In this document: positions 9,707-17,219 of the stretch, piece by piece
Layout: each line of letters starts with the position of its first letter
Position numbering within the stretch: position 1 is the stretch's first letter
Source: Pseudarthrobacter enclensis
GTDB taxonomy: Bacteria > Actinomycetota > Actinomycetes > Actinomycetales > Micrococcaceae
Reading direction: 5' to 3'
DNA length: 64,000 nt
NCBI RefSeq assembly: GCF_030811655.1
Contig: NZ_JAUSRE010000006.1
Coordinates: 124,001-188,000 of the forward strand
The notes under the pieces: generated by a model
Told to the model about the DNA's origin: nothing
Databases searched by the model: none
Seen by the model: only the letters and a program-made list of their open reading frames with translations
Position numbers and translations under genes: made by a program

Positions 9707-11100
9707 ACTGGTTCCGCGGACAGCAGTTCCCGCTCCCCTTCGCCGGTGGCGTCCGTGGAATCGGCGGTCCGGGCCACCGGCCAGGTCCGGCCAAGCTTCT
9801 CCGCAGCACGCACTCCAGAGAGCGCGCCGTCCTCGTGAAAGCCCCAGCCAAGGTAGGCGCCTGCATAAGCGATCCGGCTGTTGCTCAACGCGGCGATGGC
9901 CTGCTGCGCCTTCAGGGATTCGGGGGTGTACTGCGGGTGTTCGTAGACCATCCGTTCCAGCACGGCGTCGTCGGCGATCAGTTCCGACTCGCCCAGGCTC
10001 ACCAGGTAGGGGCGGCCGTCTGCGGGCTCAAGCCGCTGCAGCCGGGTGAGGTCATAGCTCACCAGCACCTTGTCCGGCCGGGCGTCACAGGCCGGGAGCC
10101 GGTAGTTCCAGGACGCTTTGGCGTTATCCGCCGCGGGCAGGACCGCGGGGTCCTGGTGGAACACGGTGTGGTTCACCGAATAGGGCATGCCGCCGAGCGC
10201 CTCCTTTTCCTCAGGGGTGGCGTCGGCCAGGAACCCGAGTGCCTGTGCCGGATGGGTGGCAATGACGACGGCGTCAAAATCCTCCAGGCCGCCGGCAGTG
10301 GCGAACTCCACCCCATCGGGCGTCCGCCGGACCGCGGTGACAGGCGTGCCCAGCCGGACGTCGGGCAGCGCGGCGGCGAGCTTCTCCACGTACCGGGCGG
10401 ATCCGCCGGTGACCGTGCGCCACTGCGGCGAGCCCTTGATGCCCAGCATGCCGTGGTGGCCCAGGAACGTGAAAAGGTAGCGCGCCGGATAGGCCAGCGC
10501 GGTAGTGGGGTCGCAGGACCAGACGGCGCTGACCACCGGTGTCATGAAATGGGAGATGAAGTAGGGGCTGAATTTTTCCCGCTCCAGGAACGCCCCCAGG
10601 GTCAGTTCCGGCACATCCACTTCGCCACTGACGGCCGACGGCGGCGCAGTCCTGAGCAGTTCCCTCGCCTTCCGGTAGAAACGGGTGACCTCCAGCAGCA
10701 TCAGGAGGTAGCGTCCGCGGAGCAGGCTGGAGGGCCTGGCGATGATTCCCCGGGCACCGTCGCGGGCACCGGCGTACTCCAGTCCGCAACCGTCGCAGCG
10801 GATGGACATGCTCATCTCAGAATCCTGGGTTTCCACGCCCAGCTCGGCGAACAACCGCAGCAAGGTGGGGTATGTCTTTTCGTTGTGCACGATGAACCCG
10901 GTGTCCACCCCCAGAACGCTTCCGTCAAGCTGCGGCATGTCGTGGGTGTGGGCATGTCCGCCCAGGCGCTGGTCGGCCTCGAACAGGGTGACGTCGTCCT
11001 GCCTGTTAAGCACATAGGCGGCCGTCAGTCCTGCCACCCCGCTGCCGATGACGGCGATCCTGCGCCGTCCGCCTGCATTTCCTGCTGGGTCAAGTGACAA
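9703..11100 (-). CDS. FAD-dependent oxidoreductase (amine-oxidase fold), first gene of lipid operon
   Basis: A flavoprotein of about 465 aa with an N-terminal Rossmann dinucleotide motif (IAVIGSGVAGLTAAYVL) and the downstream Glu-Ala plus RLGGHAHTH segment typical of the NAD(P)/FAD amine-oxidase-like group; the C-terminal AYAGAYLGWGFHEDG is a conserved FAD-contact region. These enzymes, paired with DUF1365 and CFA-type genes, are suspected acyl-chain desaturases or isomerases. The TTG at 11100 was chosen because GGAG lies 6 bases upstream and the Rossmann strand follows closely; the frame is open to 11214, but that part would run into the divergent regulator. It heads the four-gene operon, whose genes all overlap. 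Confidence 0.88.
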   Translation of the reverse strand: MSLDPAGNAGGRRRIAVIGSGVAGLTAAYVLNRQDDVTLFEADQRLGGHAHTHDMPQLDGSVLGVDTGFIVHNEKTYPTLLRLFAELGVETQDSEMSMSIRCDGCGLEYAGARDGARGIIARPSSLLRGRYLLMLLEVTRFYRKARELLRTAPPSAVSGEVDVPELTLGAFLEREKFSPYFISHFMTPVVSAVWSCDPTTALAYPARYLFTFLGHHGMLGIKGSPQWRTVTGGSARYVEKLAAALPDVRLGTPVTAVRRTPDGVEFATAGGLEDFDAVVIATHPAQALGFLADATPEEKEALGGMPYSVNHTVFHQDPAVLPAADNAKASWNYRLPACDARPDKVLVSYDLTRLQRLEPADGRPYLVSLGESELIADDAVLERMVYEHPQYTPESLKAQQAIAALSNSRIAYAGAYLGWGFHEDGALSGVRAAEKLGRTWPVARTADSTDATGEGERELLSAEPV

Positions 11101-11119
11101 TTCATGCTCCTCTGCTGAA
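11101..11119. promoter_or_regulatory. Possible LysR-type T-N11-A site
   Basis: TTCA-N11-TGAA is a dyad with the spacing of LysR-family operators. It lies in the 96-base gap between the oxidoreductase TTG start and the LysR gene, overlapping the oxidoreductase ribosome-binding site. One four-base dyad can occur by chance, so this is a weak call. Confidence 0.25.
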
Positions 11120-11196
11120 CATTTGCCGCTGTGCTGGGTGTACAGATGGCTATTCGGCGCCGGAGCAGCCGCGGATGGGTGCAGTACTGTGGGCTC

Positions 11197-12114
11197 GTGG
11201 TAAATCCCGTGCACCTGAAGACCCTCCTGGAGGTTACGAGGCTGGGCTCGTTCGCCGCGGCGGCGGCAACGCTAGGCTACACGGCGTCCGCCGTCTCACA
11301 GCAGATGTCCGCCCTGGAGCGGGAAACGGGCGTCACCCTCTTCCAACGGTCGGCGCGCGCCGTGATTCCTACGGAAGCCGCCGTCGTCATGACCCGGCAC
11401 GCCGCCAAGGTGCTCACGGATATTGAAGCGCTGATGGCAGCCGCCTCCAGGACGCGGGACACGGAAAGCCAGGAACTGCGGCTGGGCATCTTTCCCAGCC
11501 TGGCCACGTACGTCCTGCCCCGGATCCTGAAGAACCCCGCGTGGAAGAAGCTCGGCATCGACCTGCGCGTGTCCGTCGCGGAACCCGGCCAGACCATCCA
11601 GGGGTTGCGGACCGGCGGCGACCTGGACCTCGCCGTGGTGTTCCAGGTGGGGCAAACCGGATTCGCCTGGCCCAACACCATCAACCGCCAATGGATCGGT
11701 GACGACGACTTCCGGGTGGTGCTGCCGGCCGGGTGGGGATTCCGTGCCGACGCCAAGGTGGCGGCGGATCATCTTTCGGAAATGCCGTGGATCATGCACC
11801 ACCCCGGCACCAGCGACGCCATGGTGATCGAGCGCCTGTTCGCCGGCTGCAACCTGCACCCCCGGGTGGTGGCGCACAGTGACGACTTCCATGCCAGCCT
11901 GGAAATGGCAGCAGCGGGGCTTGGCGCCGCGCTGGTTCCGGAGCTCGCGCTGCGGAACAAACCGGCGGGCGTGGTGGTGCTGGATGTCCCGGAAATTCGG
12001 CTGGCCAGGAACGTGTTTGCGTTGCTGATCAACGACCGGAAGACCGCGCGCGTACAGCTATTTGTTGACCTGCTGGCCGAAACCCTGGCCGGAATGCGCA
12101 CCGCGGTGAATTAG
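11197..12114 (+). CDS. LysR family transcriptional regulator
   Basis: A 305-aa LysR-type regulator. Residues ~1-60 form the winged helix-turn-helix (LKTLLEVTRLGSFAAAAATL, then SAVSQQMSALERETG), followed by a linker helix and a periplasmic-binding-protein-like effector domain. The GTG at 11197 is preferred to a longer frame beginning at 11131 because the LysR N-terminus normally begins 3-5 residues before the first helix. It is transcribed away from the FAD oxidoreductase operon, the usual arrangement for a LysR regulator and its target, so it may control that operon. No effector can be predicted. Confidence 0.93.
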   Translation: MVNPVHLKTLLEVTRLGSFAAAAATLGYTASAVSQQMSALERETGVTLFQRSARAVIPTEAAVVMTRHAAKVLTDIEALMAAASRTRDTESQELRLGIFPSLATYVLPRILKNPAWKKLGIDLRVSVAEPGQTIQGLRTGGDLDLAVVFQVGQTGFAWPNTINRQWIGDDDFRVVLPAGWGFRADAKVAADHLSEMPWIMHHPGTSDAMVIERLFAGCNLHPRVVAHSDDFHASLEMAAAGLGAALVPELALRNKPAGVVVLDVPEIRLARNVFALLINDRKTARVQLFVDLLAETLAGMRTAVN

Positions 12115-12159
12115 CCCCGAACGCTGGAATGGTCTGCCCTTCGGGTCTATGTTGAGACT

Positions 12160-12666
12160 ATGAACAAGGTAGCGAGCCAGCACTTTGGAGAGATTGAGCT
12201 CAACCACGGCGCGGACCACCTCTTCGCCGCCAAGCACGAGCTGCACGGCCATCCGCTGGAACTCGACCTGAACATCAACGCCCACGATCACTTCGACGAG
12301 GCGGCACTCCGCAAAGTTGAGTACCGGCTCCGCTTCCTCCCCGAGCTCGTTGACGAAGTCCGGGAAATGATTGCAGAGGAGCTTGAGCAGGAGGGCACCA
12401 GCCCGCAGGAGTATCTGCACTTCCACTGCAACGCGCTCAAGGACGAGCACCTGCATAAAGTCTTTGGCGTCCAGGACCGCAGCCAGCTCACCAACGAGGT
12501 TTTCCTCAAGGCCCTGAAGCTGGGCCACGTGGGCATCTACCCGGGCCAGCCCGAACGCTACTTCGTCATGGACTTCACGCTCGGCGAGCACTTCACCGAT
12601 GAGGTCCTGGTGGCCTCCGCGGACCAGGACGGCGTGGTGGACGACGAGATCGTCTGGGAGTCCTGA
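12160..12666 (+). CDS. DUF2004 domain-containing protein
   Basis: A 168-aa acidic cytosolic protein with no signal or membrane segment. It matches the general pattern of DUF2004 proteins: an N-terminal FGEIEL strand, a central helical part, and a C-terminal FVMDFTLGEHFTDEVLVAS stretch. Histidines cluster in residues 79-100 (YLHFHCN, EHLHK), which might bind metal, but that is speculation. No function is known. It lies 45 bases after the LysR gene on the same strand and could be cotranscribed; its 3' end converges on metE, with the palindromic terminator at 12678-12725 between them. Confidence 0.75.
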   Translation: MNKVASQHFGEIELNHGADHLFAAKHELHGHPLELDLNINAHDHFDEAALRKVEYRLRFLPELVDEVREMIAEELEQEGTSPQEYLHFHCNALKDEHLHKVFGVQDRSQLTNEVFLKALKLGHVGIYPGQPERYFVMDFTLGEHFTDEVLVASADQDGVVDDEIVWES

Positions 12667-12677
12667 ATTAACGACGG

Positions 12678-12725
12678 CGGGTTTCGACGGGCTCAACCAC
12701 CGGTGGTTGAGCCCGTCGAAACCCG
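12678..12725. terminator. 48-base perfect palindrome acting as bidirectional terminator; intergenic repeat family
   Basis: A perfect 24-bp inverted repeat with no spacer: left arm CGGGTTTCGACGGGCTCAAC plus CACC, right arm its exact complement. On the plus strand it is followed by TTATTTTTTCTT, so it terminates the DUF2004 gene; in the other direction it lies just past metE. A diverged half copy occurs at 3046-3069, so it also belongs to a dispersed repeat family. I recall similar TCGAC-A/G-GCTCAACCACC palindromes in Arthrobacter intergenic regions, but I could not check copy number. Confidence 0.85.
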
Positions 12726-12742
12726 TTATTTTTTCTTGGTTG

Positions 12743-15088
12743 CTACTTGGCTGCTTCCAGCAGTTGCGCACGGACCTGCTGGGTGGCCTTGACCAGGTTG
12801 CGCAGGGACTCCTCGGTCTCGGCGTAGCCGCGGGTCTTCAGGCCGCAGTCCGGGTTGACCCAAAGCTGGCGGGAGGGAACGTGCTTGACGGCGGTGGACA
12901 GCAGCTCGCTGACCTCGGCCTCACCCGGGACGCGGGGCGAGTGGATGTCGTACACGCCGGGGCCAACACCGCGGCCGAAGCCGTGGGATTCGAGGTCGTG
13001 GACAACCTCCATGCGGGAGCGGGCCGCTTCGATGGACGTCACGTCGGCGTCCAGGCCGTCGATCGCGTCGATGATCACGCCAAACTCGGAGTAGCAGAGG
13101 TGGGTGTGGATCTGGGTTGAATCGGCGGCTCCGGCCGTAGCCAGACGGAACGAGTCAACCGACCACTTCAGGTAGTGGGCCTGGTCGGCCTTGCGCAGCG
13201 GGAGCAGTTCGCGCAGGGCAGGCTCGTCCACCTGGATGACCTTGATGCCGGCCCCTTCAAGGTCCGCGATTTCGTCACGCAGCGCCAGGCCGACCTGGTT
13301 GGCGGTCTCGCCCAGCGGCTGGTCATCGCGGACGAAGGACCACGCCAGGATGGTGACCGGACCGGTGAGCATGCCCTTCATGGGCTTGCTGGTCAGGGAC
13401 TGGGCATATTCTGCCCACTTCACCGTGATGGGGGCGCTGCGCGTAACGTCGCCCCAGAGGATGGAGGGACGGGTGCAGCGGGAGCCGTAGGACTGGACCC
13501 AGCCGTGGACCGTGACGTCGAATCCCTCAAGGTTTTCCGCGAAGTACTGGACCATGTCGTTGCGCTCGGGCTCGCCGTGGACCAGGACGTCGTAGCCCAG
13601 CTGTTCCTGCAGGCCCACCACGCGCCTGATCTCGTCCTTCATAAGCTGTTCGTACTGCTCATCGCTCAGCTCGCCCTTGGTGTTGCGTGCCCGGGCGGAA
13701 CGGATTTCAGCCGTCTGCGGGAAGGAACCGATGGTGGTGGTGGGCAGCGGCGGCAGGTGGAGTGCTTCTTCCTGGGCTGCTTCACGGACGGAGTAGTCGG
13801 AGCGGGCGAAGTCGGCCGCGGTCAGGGCTTCGGTGCGCGCACGGACGTCGGCGCGGCGGACACCTGCTGCGGTGGCACGGGAGGCGATCACGGCGGTTGC
13901 TTCGTCGATGGCGGCCCGGGCGGAGGCTGGGTCCGCCAGGTAGGACGCCAGGGTCCTGACCTCGACGGCCTTTTGGTCGGAGAACGCCAGCCAGCTGCGG
14001 AGCTGCTGGGACAGCTGGGTTTCCTCGTCGACGTCGTGCGGGACGTGCTGGGTGGAGGTGGAGGTTGAAACGGCGAGCCTGCCGGCGGCTGCCTTCAGCT
14101 GGTCCAGCTTGGCAGCTGACGCGGCGAGGTCGTTGCGCCAGATGTTGTGGCCGTCCACGACGCCGGCCACCAGGGTCTTGTTGCCCAGCCCGGCCAGCGC
14201 AGCTGCGGAGGGCACGGCACCCTTGAAAACATCGATGTGCAGCGCGTCGATGTTGGTTGCGGCGAGGGTGCCCAGCTGGCCCTCGAGCGAACCGTACGGG
14301 GTGGAAACAAGGATCTGGGGCCGGTTGGCTGCCGCCGTCAGGACACCGTAGGCCCGGGCAACAGCGGCTTCAATCTCGGCGGCGGGGGTGTCCTGGTCTA
14401 CCACCAGGGCGGGTTCGTCGAGCTGGATCCAGCCGGCGCCCGCGGCGGACAGCTTCTGCAGCAGCTCTACGTATACCGGAAGGATGTCCTCAAGGCGGGA
14501 CAGCGGTGCGAAGCCGGCCGGAGCCTCGTCCGAGGCCTTGGACAGGAGCAGGTAGGTGACCGGACCCACGATGTAGGGGCGGGTTTCGACGCCGTTTTCC
14601 AGGGCGAAGGCGAACTCGTCCACCTTGGCGGTGGAGGCAAGGGCGAAACTGGTCTCCGGACCTATTTCAGGCACCAGGTAGTGGTAGTTGGTGTCGAACC
14701 ACTTGGTCATTTCCAGGGGCTGCTGGTCCTTGGTGCCGCGGGCCAGCGTGAAGTAGCCGTCGATGTCCAGCTGACCTTCAGCGTTGAGGAGCTTGCCGAA
14801 GCGTGCCGGAACAGCGCCCAGGTGCGCGGTGGTGTCCAGGACCTGGTCGTAGTAGGAAAAGGTGCCCGGCACTGCGGCGGCTTCGGTGAGGCCGAGTCCC
14901 TGCAGGCGCCTGGCGATGGACAGCTGGATGTCCCTGGCGGCCGCCTCCAGGGCAGCGGCGTCGATTTTTCCGGCCCAGTAGGCCTCAACGGCCTTTTTGA
15001 GCTCGCGGCGCCGGCCGATGCGGGGGTAGCCGAGGAGGGAGGCGGAGGGGAAGGGTGTGGCGTTGGTGGGCAGGGTGTTTTTGGGCAT
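12743..15088 (-). CDS. metE: Cobalamin-independent methionine synthase MetE
   Basis: 5-methyltetrahydropteroyltriglutamate-homocysteine methyltransferase (781 aa), which transfers the methyl group of 5-methyl-THF to homocysteine in the last step of methionine synthesis. It has the two homologous barrel domains of the family: an N-terminal half beginning GYPRIGRRRELKKAVE, and a C-terminal catalytic half starting at TTIGSFPQTAEIR with the zinc ligands in HTHLCYSEF and NPDCGLKTRGY. Length is normal. It is the second gene of a metF-metE operon, 77 bases downstream of metF, so the enzyme making its methyl donor is made with it. Expression should follow the metF promoter and leader. Confidence 0.97.
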   Translation of the reverse strand: MPKNTLPTNATPFPSASLLGYPRIGRRRELKKAVEAYWAGKIDAAALEAAARDIQLSIARRLQGLGLTEAAAVPGTFSYYDQVLDTTAHLGAVPARFGKLLNAEGQLDIDGYFTLARGTKDQQPLEMTKWFDTNYHYLVPEIGPETSFALASTAKVDEFAFALENGVETRPYIVGPVTYLLLSKASDEAPAGFAPLSRLEDILPVYVELLQKLSAAGAGWIQLDEPALVVDQDTPAAEIEAAVARAYGVLTAAANRPQILVSTPYGSLEGQLGTLAATNIDALHIDVFKGAVPSAAALAGLGNKTLVAGVVDGHNIWRNDLAASAAKLDQLKAAAGRLAVSTSTSTQHVPHDVDEETQLSQQLRSWLAFSDQKAVEVRTLASYLADPASARAAIDEATAVIASRATAAGVRRADVRARTEALTAADFARSDYSVREAAQEEALHLPPLPTTTIGSFPQTAEIRSARARNTKGELSDEQYEQLMKDEIRRVVGLQEQLGYDVLVHGEPERNDMVQYFAENLEGFDVTVHGWVQSYGSRCTRPSILWGDVTRSAPITVKWAEYAQSLTSKPMKGMLTGPVTILAWSFVRDDQPLGETANQVGLALRDEIADLEGAGIKVIQVDEPALRELLPLRKADQAHYLKWSVDSFRLATAGAADSTQIHTHLCYSEFGVIIDAIDGLDADVTSIEAARSRMEVVHDLESHGFGRGVGPGVYDIHSPRVPGEAEVSELLSTAVKHVPSRQLWVNPDCGLKTRGYAETEESLRNLVKATQQVRAQLLEAAK

Positions 15089-15165
15089 GGCGAAGTTCCT
15101 TGGGTCGAAGACGTGTGTCGAGTCCGGGGTTTGGCGCCCGCGGGCGAAGGTTGTGAAAGTGCTGG

Positions 15166-16128
15166 TCAGCCGGCGAGCTGGGCGGCGCCGGAGGCACGCC
15201 GGCTGCCGGGGCGGCTGCGCCGCGGAAGGGCCAGCTTGTCCAGCACCTCCAGTGCGCTCTGGTGCTCGTTGAAGGTGTAGATGTGGATGCCGGGAGCACC
15301 CGCATCAAGGGCGGCATTGGCGAGGTCGACGGTGGCGTCGACGCCGATGTGGAGCCGTTCGAGGTCACTGCCGGCCGCGGCGAGGCGCGCCATCAGCTGT
15401 GGTGCCGGCTCCACCCCGGTAAGCTCTCCCAGCCGTTTGAGCCGGCGGAGGCTGGTCAGCGGCATGACTCCCGGGATGATCGGGATGGTCACGCCGGCAC
15501 GGCGTGCCCGGGTCAGCAGGTCCGCGTACTGCCTGGTCTCGAAGAACACCTGGGTGATGGCAAAGTCAGCCCCGGAGCGCTGCTTGGCCAGCAGCACCTC
15601 CACGTCGTGTTCCTCGCTGGGCGATTCAGGGTGCCGCGAGGGATAAGCGGCCACACCCACGGCGATCTTGCCGGCGCAGAGCAGGGCTGAACGGCGCTGC
15701 TCCACCCGGCGGATGAGTTCGATCAGGTCCTGGGCGTAGCGCAGGGATCCGGCGGCCGGTGCGCTGGCGTCTTTGGGAAGGTCGCCGCGCAGGGCAAGGA
15801 TTCCGCGCACCCCGGTGTCCAGCAACTCACCGACGATGCCGGCGAGTTCCTGTGGGCTGTTGCCCACGCAGGTGAGGTGGGCAAGCGGCCGCAGCGTGGT
15901 TTCGAGCAGGAGCCGGTTGATGAGTTCGACGGCGGTGTCCCGGTTGGATCCGCTGGCGCCGTATGTCACCGAGACATAGTCCGGCTCCGTTGTTTCCAGC
16001 TCGCGGATGGTGGTCCAGAGCGTCTCCGCCGCCGCAGGCGAACGCGGCGGGAACAGCTCGTAGGACAGCGCCACCGGGGCGGTGTCGGAGAGGTTTGGGT
16101 GTGCGTCAATCAGGCTTGGTGGTGACAT
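15166..16128 (-). CDS. metF: Methylenetetrahydrofolate reductase MetF
   Basis: A 320-aa flavoprotein that reduces 5,10-methylene-THF to 5-methyl-THF, the methyl donor for MetE. The TIM-barrel shows LSYELFPPRS with the catalytic Glu, YVSVTYGASGS, the FAD-binding ALRGD motif, GVAAYPSRHPES and QVFFETRQY, PIIPGVMPL. ATG at 16128 is preceded by CAAGGACGCAA, a clear ribosome-binding site; an in-frame extension to 16272 lies inside the leader and is not expected to be translated. First gene of metF-metE, with a ~215-base leader containing a predicted three-way RNA junction. Confidence 0.96.
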   Translation of the reverse strand: MSPPSLIDAHPNLSDTAPVALSYELFPPRSPAAAETLWTTIRELETTEPDYVSVTYGASGSNRDTAVELINRLLLETTLRPLAHLTCVGNSPQELAGIVGELLDTGVRGILALRGDLPKDASAPAAGSLRYAQDLIELIRRVEQRRSALLCAGKIAVGVAAYPSRHPESPSEEHDVEVLLAKQRSGADFAITQVFFETRQYADLLTRARRAGVTIPIIPGVMPLTSLRRLKRLGELTGVEPAPQLMARLAAAGSDLERLHIGVDATVDLANAALDAGAPGIHIYTFNEHQSALEVLDKLALPRRSRPGSRRASGAAQLAG

Positions 16129-16273
16129 TTGCGTCCTTGGCTTTGGGCCATTGGGGTCCCCCGGCGAAAACGGAAGGGAGACCGGCAATGAATTGAGTTT
16201 GGGAACACGGAGGGACTCCACAAGGGACGCAGCCGCGACTGTTACGCCTTGCATGAAGTAGTCCGTGAGCAAA

Positions 16274-16326
16274 TGTCAGGCCCACATGGGGGCACCCACA
16301 CCCTCCGGAGCGGAGGATCGCTGACA
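16274..16326 (-). promoter_or_regulatory. Predicted three-way-junction RNA in metF leader
   Basis: On the minus strand a closing stem TGTCAG/CTGACA (16321-16326 with 16274-16279) encloses a 6-bp hairpin CCTCCG-CTC-CGGAGG and a second hairpin TGGG-TGCC-CCCA (or the alternative GCCC/GGGC pairing). The compact fold sits 146 bases upstream of the metF start. It does not contain the conserved cores I know for SAM-I, SAM-IV, SAH, cobalamin or THF riboswitches. It might be a regulatory RNA, or a chance fold in GC-rich sequence. Only comparative covariation could decide. Confidence 0.35.
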
Positions 16327-16327
16327 C

Positions 16328-16341
16328 GTTACCGCGGTAAC
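16328..16341. promoter_or_regulatory. Operator-like palindrome upstream of metF
   Basis: GTTACCGCGGTAAC is a perfect 14-bp palindrome with a central CG, the style of LacI/GalR-family operators. It lies 10 bases beyond the proposed -10 element, a position where a bound repressor would block transcription of metF-metE. No cognate regulator gene is in the window. Confidence 0.4.
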
Positions 16342-16350
16342 TTGTATAAG

Positions 16351-16380
16351 ACTTTAGGCGGCCACCCGGGGCGGGTTCAA
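16351..16380 (-). promoter_or_regulatory. Candidate metF promoter
   Basis: TTGAAC (16375-16380) and TAAAGT (16351-16356) are separated by 18 bases on the minus strand. Transcription would begin near 16344, just before the palindrome. Elements of this quality are common by chance. Confidence 0.3.
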
Positions 16381-16454
16381 GTCGGCGCCGAATTAAGACG
16401 CACTTTTACAGCCCGATTCTTCCGGCCGCAGAATTTCCTTCGCCAGTACCGAAT

Positions 16455-16880
16455 CTACCAGGGCCGTTCGGGCGCGCTGCCGTCGTTGCTGTCCAGGTAC
16501 TCTTCCCGTTCGCGTCCGCTGTTGCGCTCCCGCCCCGCCTGCCGTGACCTGTCCTGCAGCTGATCCAGCCGGTCCTGCAGCGCCCCTGCCGGCGTTTCCC
16601 CGGGAGATTTCCCGCCGGGCGCGGGCTTGGTGGATTGCCACGCGCCGAGCTTGGCGTCCAGCCGTTCCCCGGCCTCCGCCAAGCGGGTGCCCGTTCCTGC
16701 TGCCGCGTCCGCAGCTTGACAGCTTTCCGGTGCCTGGCCGGCCGCTGCCAGCGCCTCCCTGTAAAGGGGAAGGGCCGACGCCGGGTCCCCGGTAGCGTAC
16801 GCCGCTTTTATGCGGTCCGACGACGTTGGCCATGGAAAGTCTGCCGGCTGGATTCTTTCGGGCACGCTGGTCGAAAGCAC
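16455..16880 (-). CDS. Hypothetical protein, helical and hydrophilic (141 aa)
   Basis: No family is recognised. A possible TPR-like helix pair lies near residues 22-50 (DRIKAAYATGDPASALPLYR), followed by a Pro/Gly-rich linker and a charged C-terminal region dense in Arg, Gln and Glu (QDRLDQLQDRSRQAG), probably a coiled coil. No signal peptide or membrane segment is present. The GTG at 16880 is the first plausible start after an upstream stop, but no good ribosome-binding site precedes it; a GTG six codons later is possible. It lies alone between the metF promoter and the small protein on the opposite strand. Codon pattern fits the surrounding genes, so it is probably real. Confidence 0.45.
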   Translation of the reverse strand: MLSTSVPERIQPADFPWPTSSDRIKAAYATGDPASALPLYREALAAAGQAPESCQAADAAAGTGTRLAEAGERLDAKLGAWQSTKPAPGGKSPGETPAGALQDRLDQLQDRSRQAGRERNSGREREEYLDSNDGSAPERPW

Positions 16881-17021
16881 TGGATTTCCGCCTGGTGACG
16901 GTATTGGGCGGGCTGCCGGGCCGGCCGTGTCCCGCCTGTCATCCTATCCAAGCCCGGCACCACGAACCCCGGCAATGGGCACCCCTCCCCATGGGGACGG
17001 GTGCAGGTCTATCCTTTTGCC

Positions 17022-17219
17022 ATGATTGAGCTTCCAGCCAGCTACAAGGAATATCTCGCCGGCAAGAGCCAGCACTTCGTCGATACGGTCCGGCCCGTGC
17101 TGATGCAGTCTGCGGCGGAAAAGCTGCATGGGGTCCGGGTGGTGAACAATCCCACCGGGCACCAGGCGCATCTCGATGACACCCTGCCTTTCGGCGTGGT
17201 CCTCGAGGACATCGACTAA
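17022..17219 (+). CDS. Small hypothetical protein (65 aa)
   Basis: A 65-codon frame starting ATG at 17022 (MIELPASYKEYLAGK) and ending VVLEDID. An in-frame CTG/ATG-type extension to 17001 is possible but less natural. No domain is recognised: it looks cytosolic, with mixed helix and a C-terminal acidic tail. Its last 4 bases overlap the last 4 bases of the convergent permease gene, so the two share stop-codon sequence with no room for a terminator. A product this size with native-looking composition is likely expressed, but function is unknown. Confidence 0.5.
   Translation: MIELPASYKEYLAGKSQHFVDTVRPVLMQSAAEKLHGVRVVNNPTGHQAHLDDTLPFGVVLEDID

Noticed and set aside
11101..11214. N-terminal extension of the FAD oxidoreductase to 11214
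   Set aside because: It would add 38 residues without domain content and run into the start of the divergent LysR gene. The TTG at 11100 has a good ribosome-binding site.
12678..12725. CRISPR-like repeat
   Set aside because: It is a single palindrome with one distant half copy, with no array and no cas genes.
13175..14068. Open frame on the plus strand over metE
   Set aside because: It is a shadow of the metE reading frame; Gly/Val/Asp-rich composition is typical of antisense.
16129..16272. N-terminal extension of MetF through the leader
   Set aside because: It lacks a ribosome-binding site and homologues start close to LSYELFPPRS. The ATG at 16128 is well placed.
16274..16326. SAM-IV or cobalamin riboswitch
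   Set aside because: The conserved cores of these classes are not present, so only a generic structured leader is claimed.
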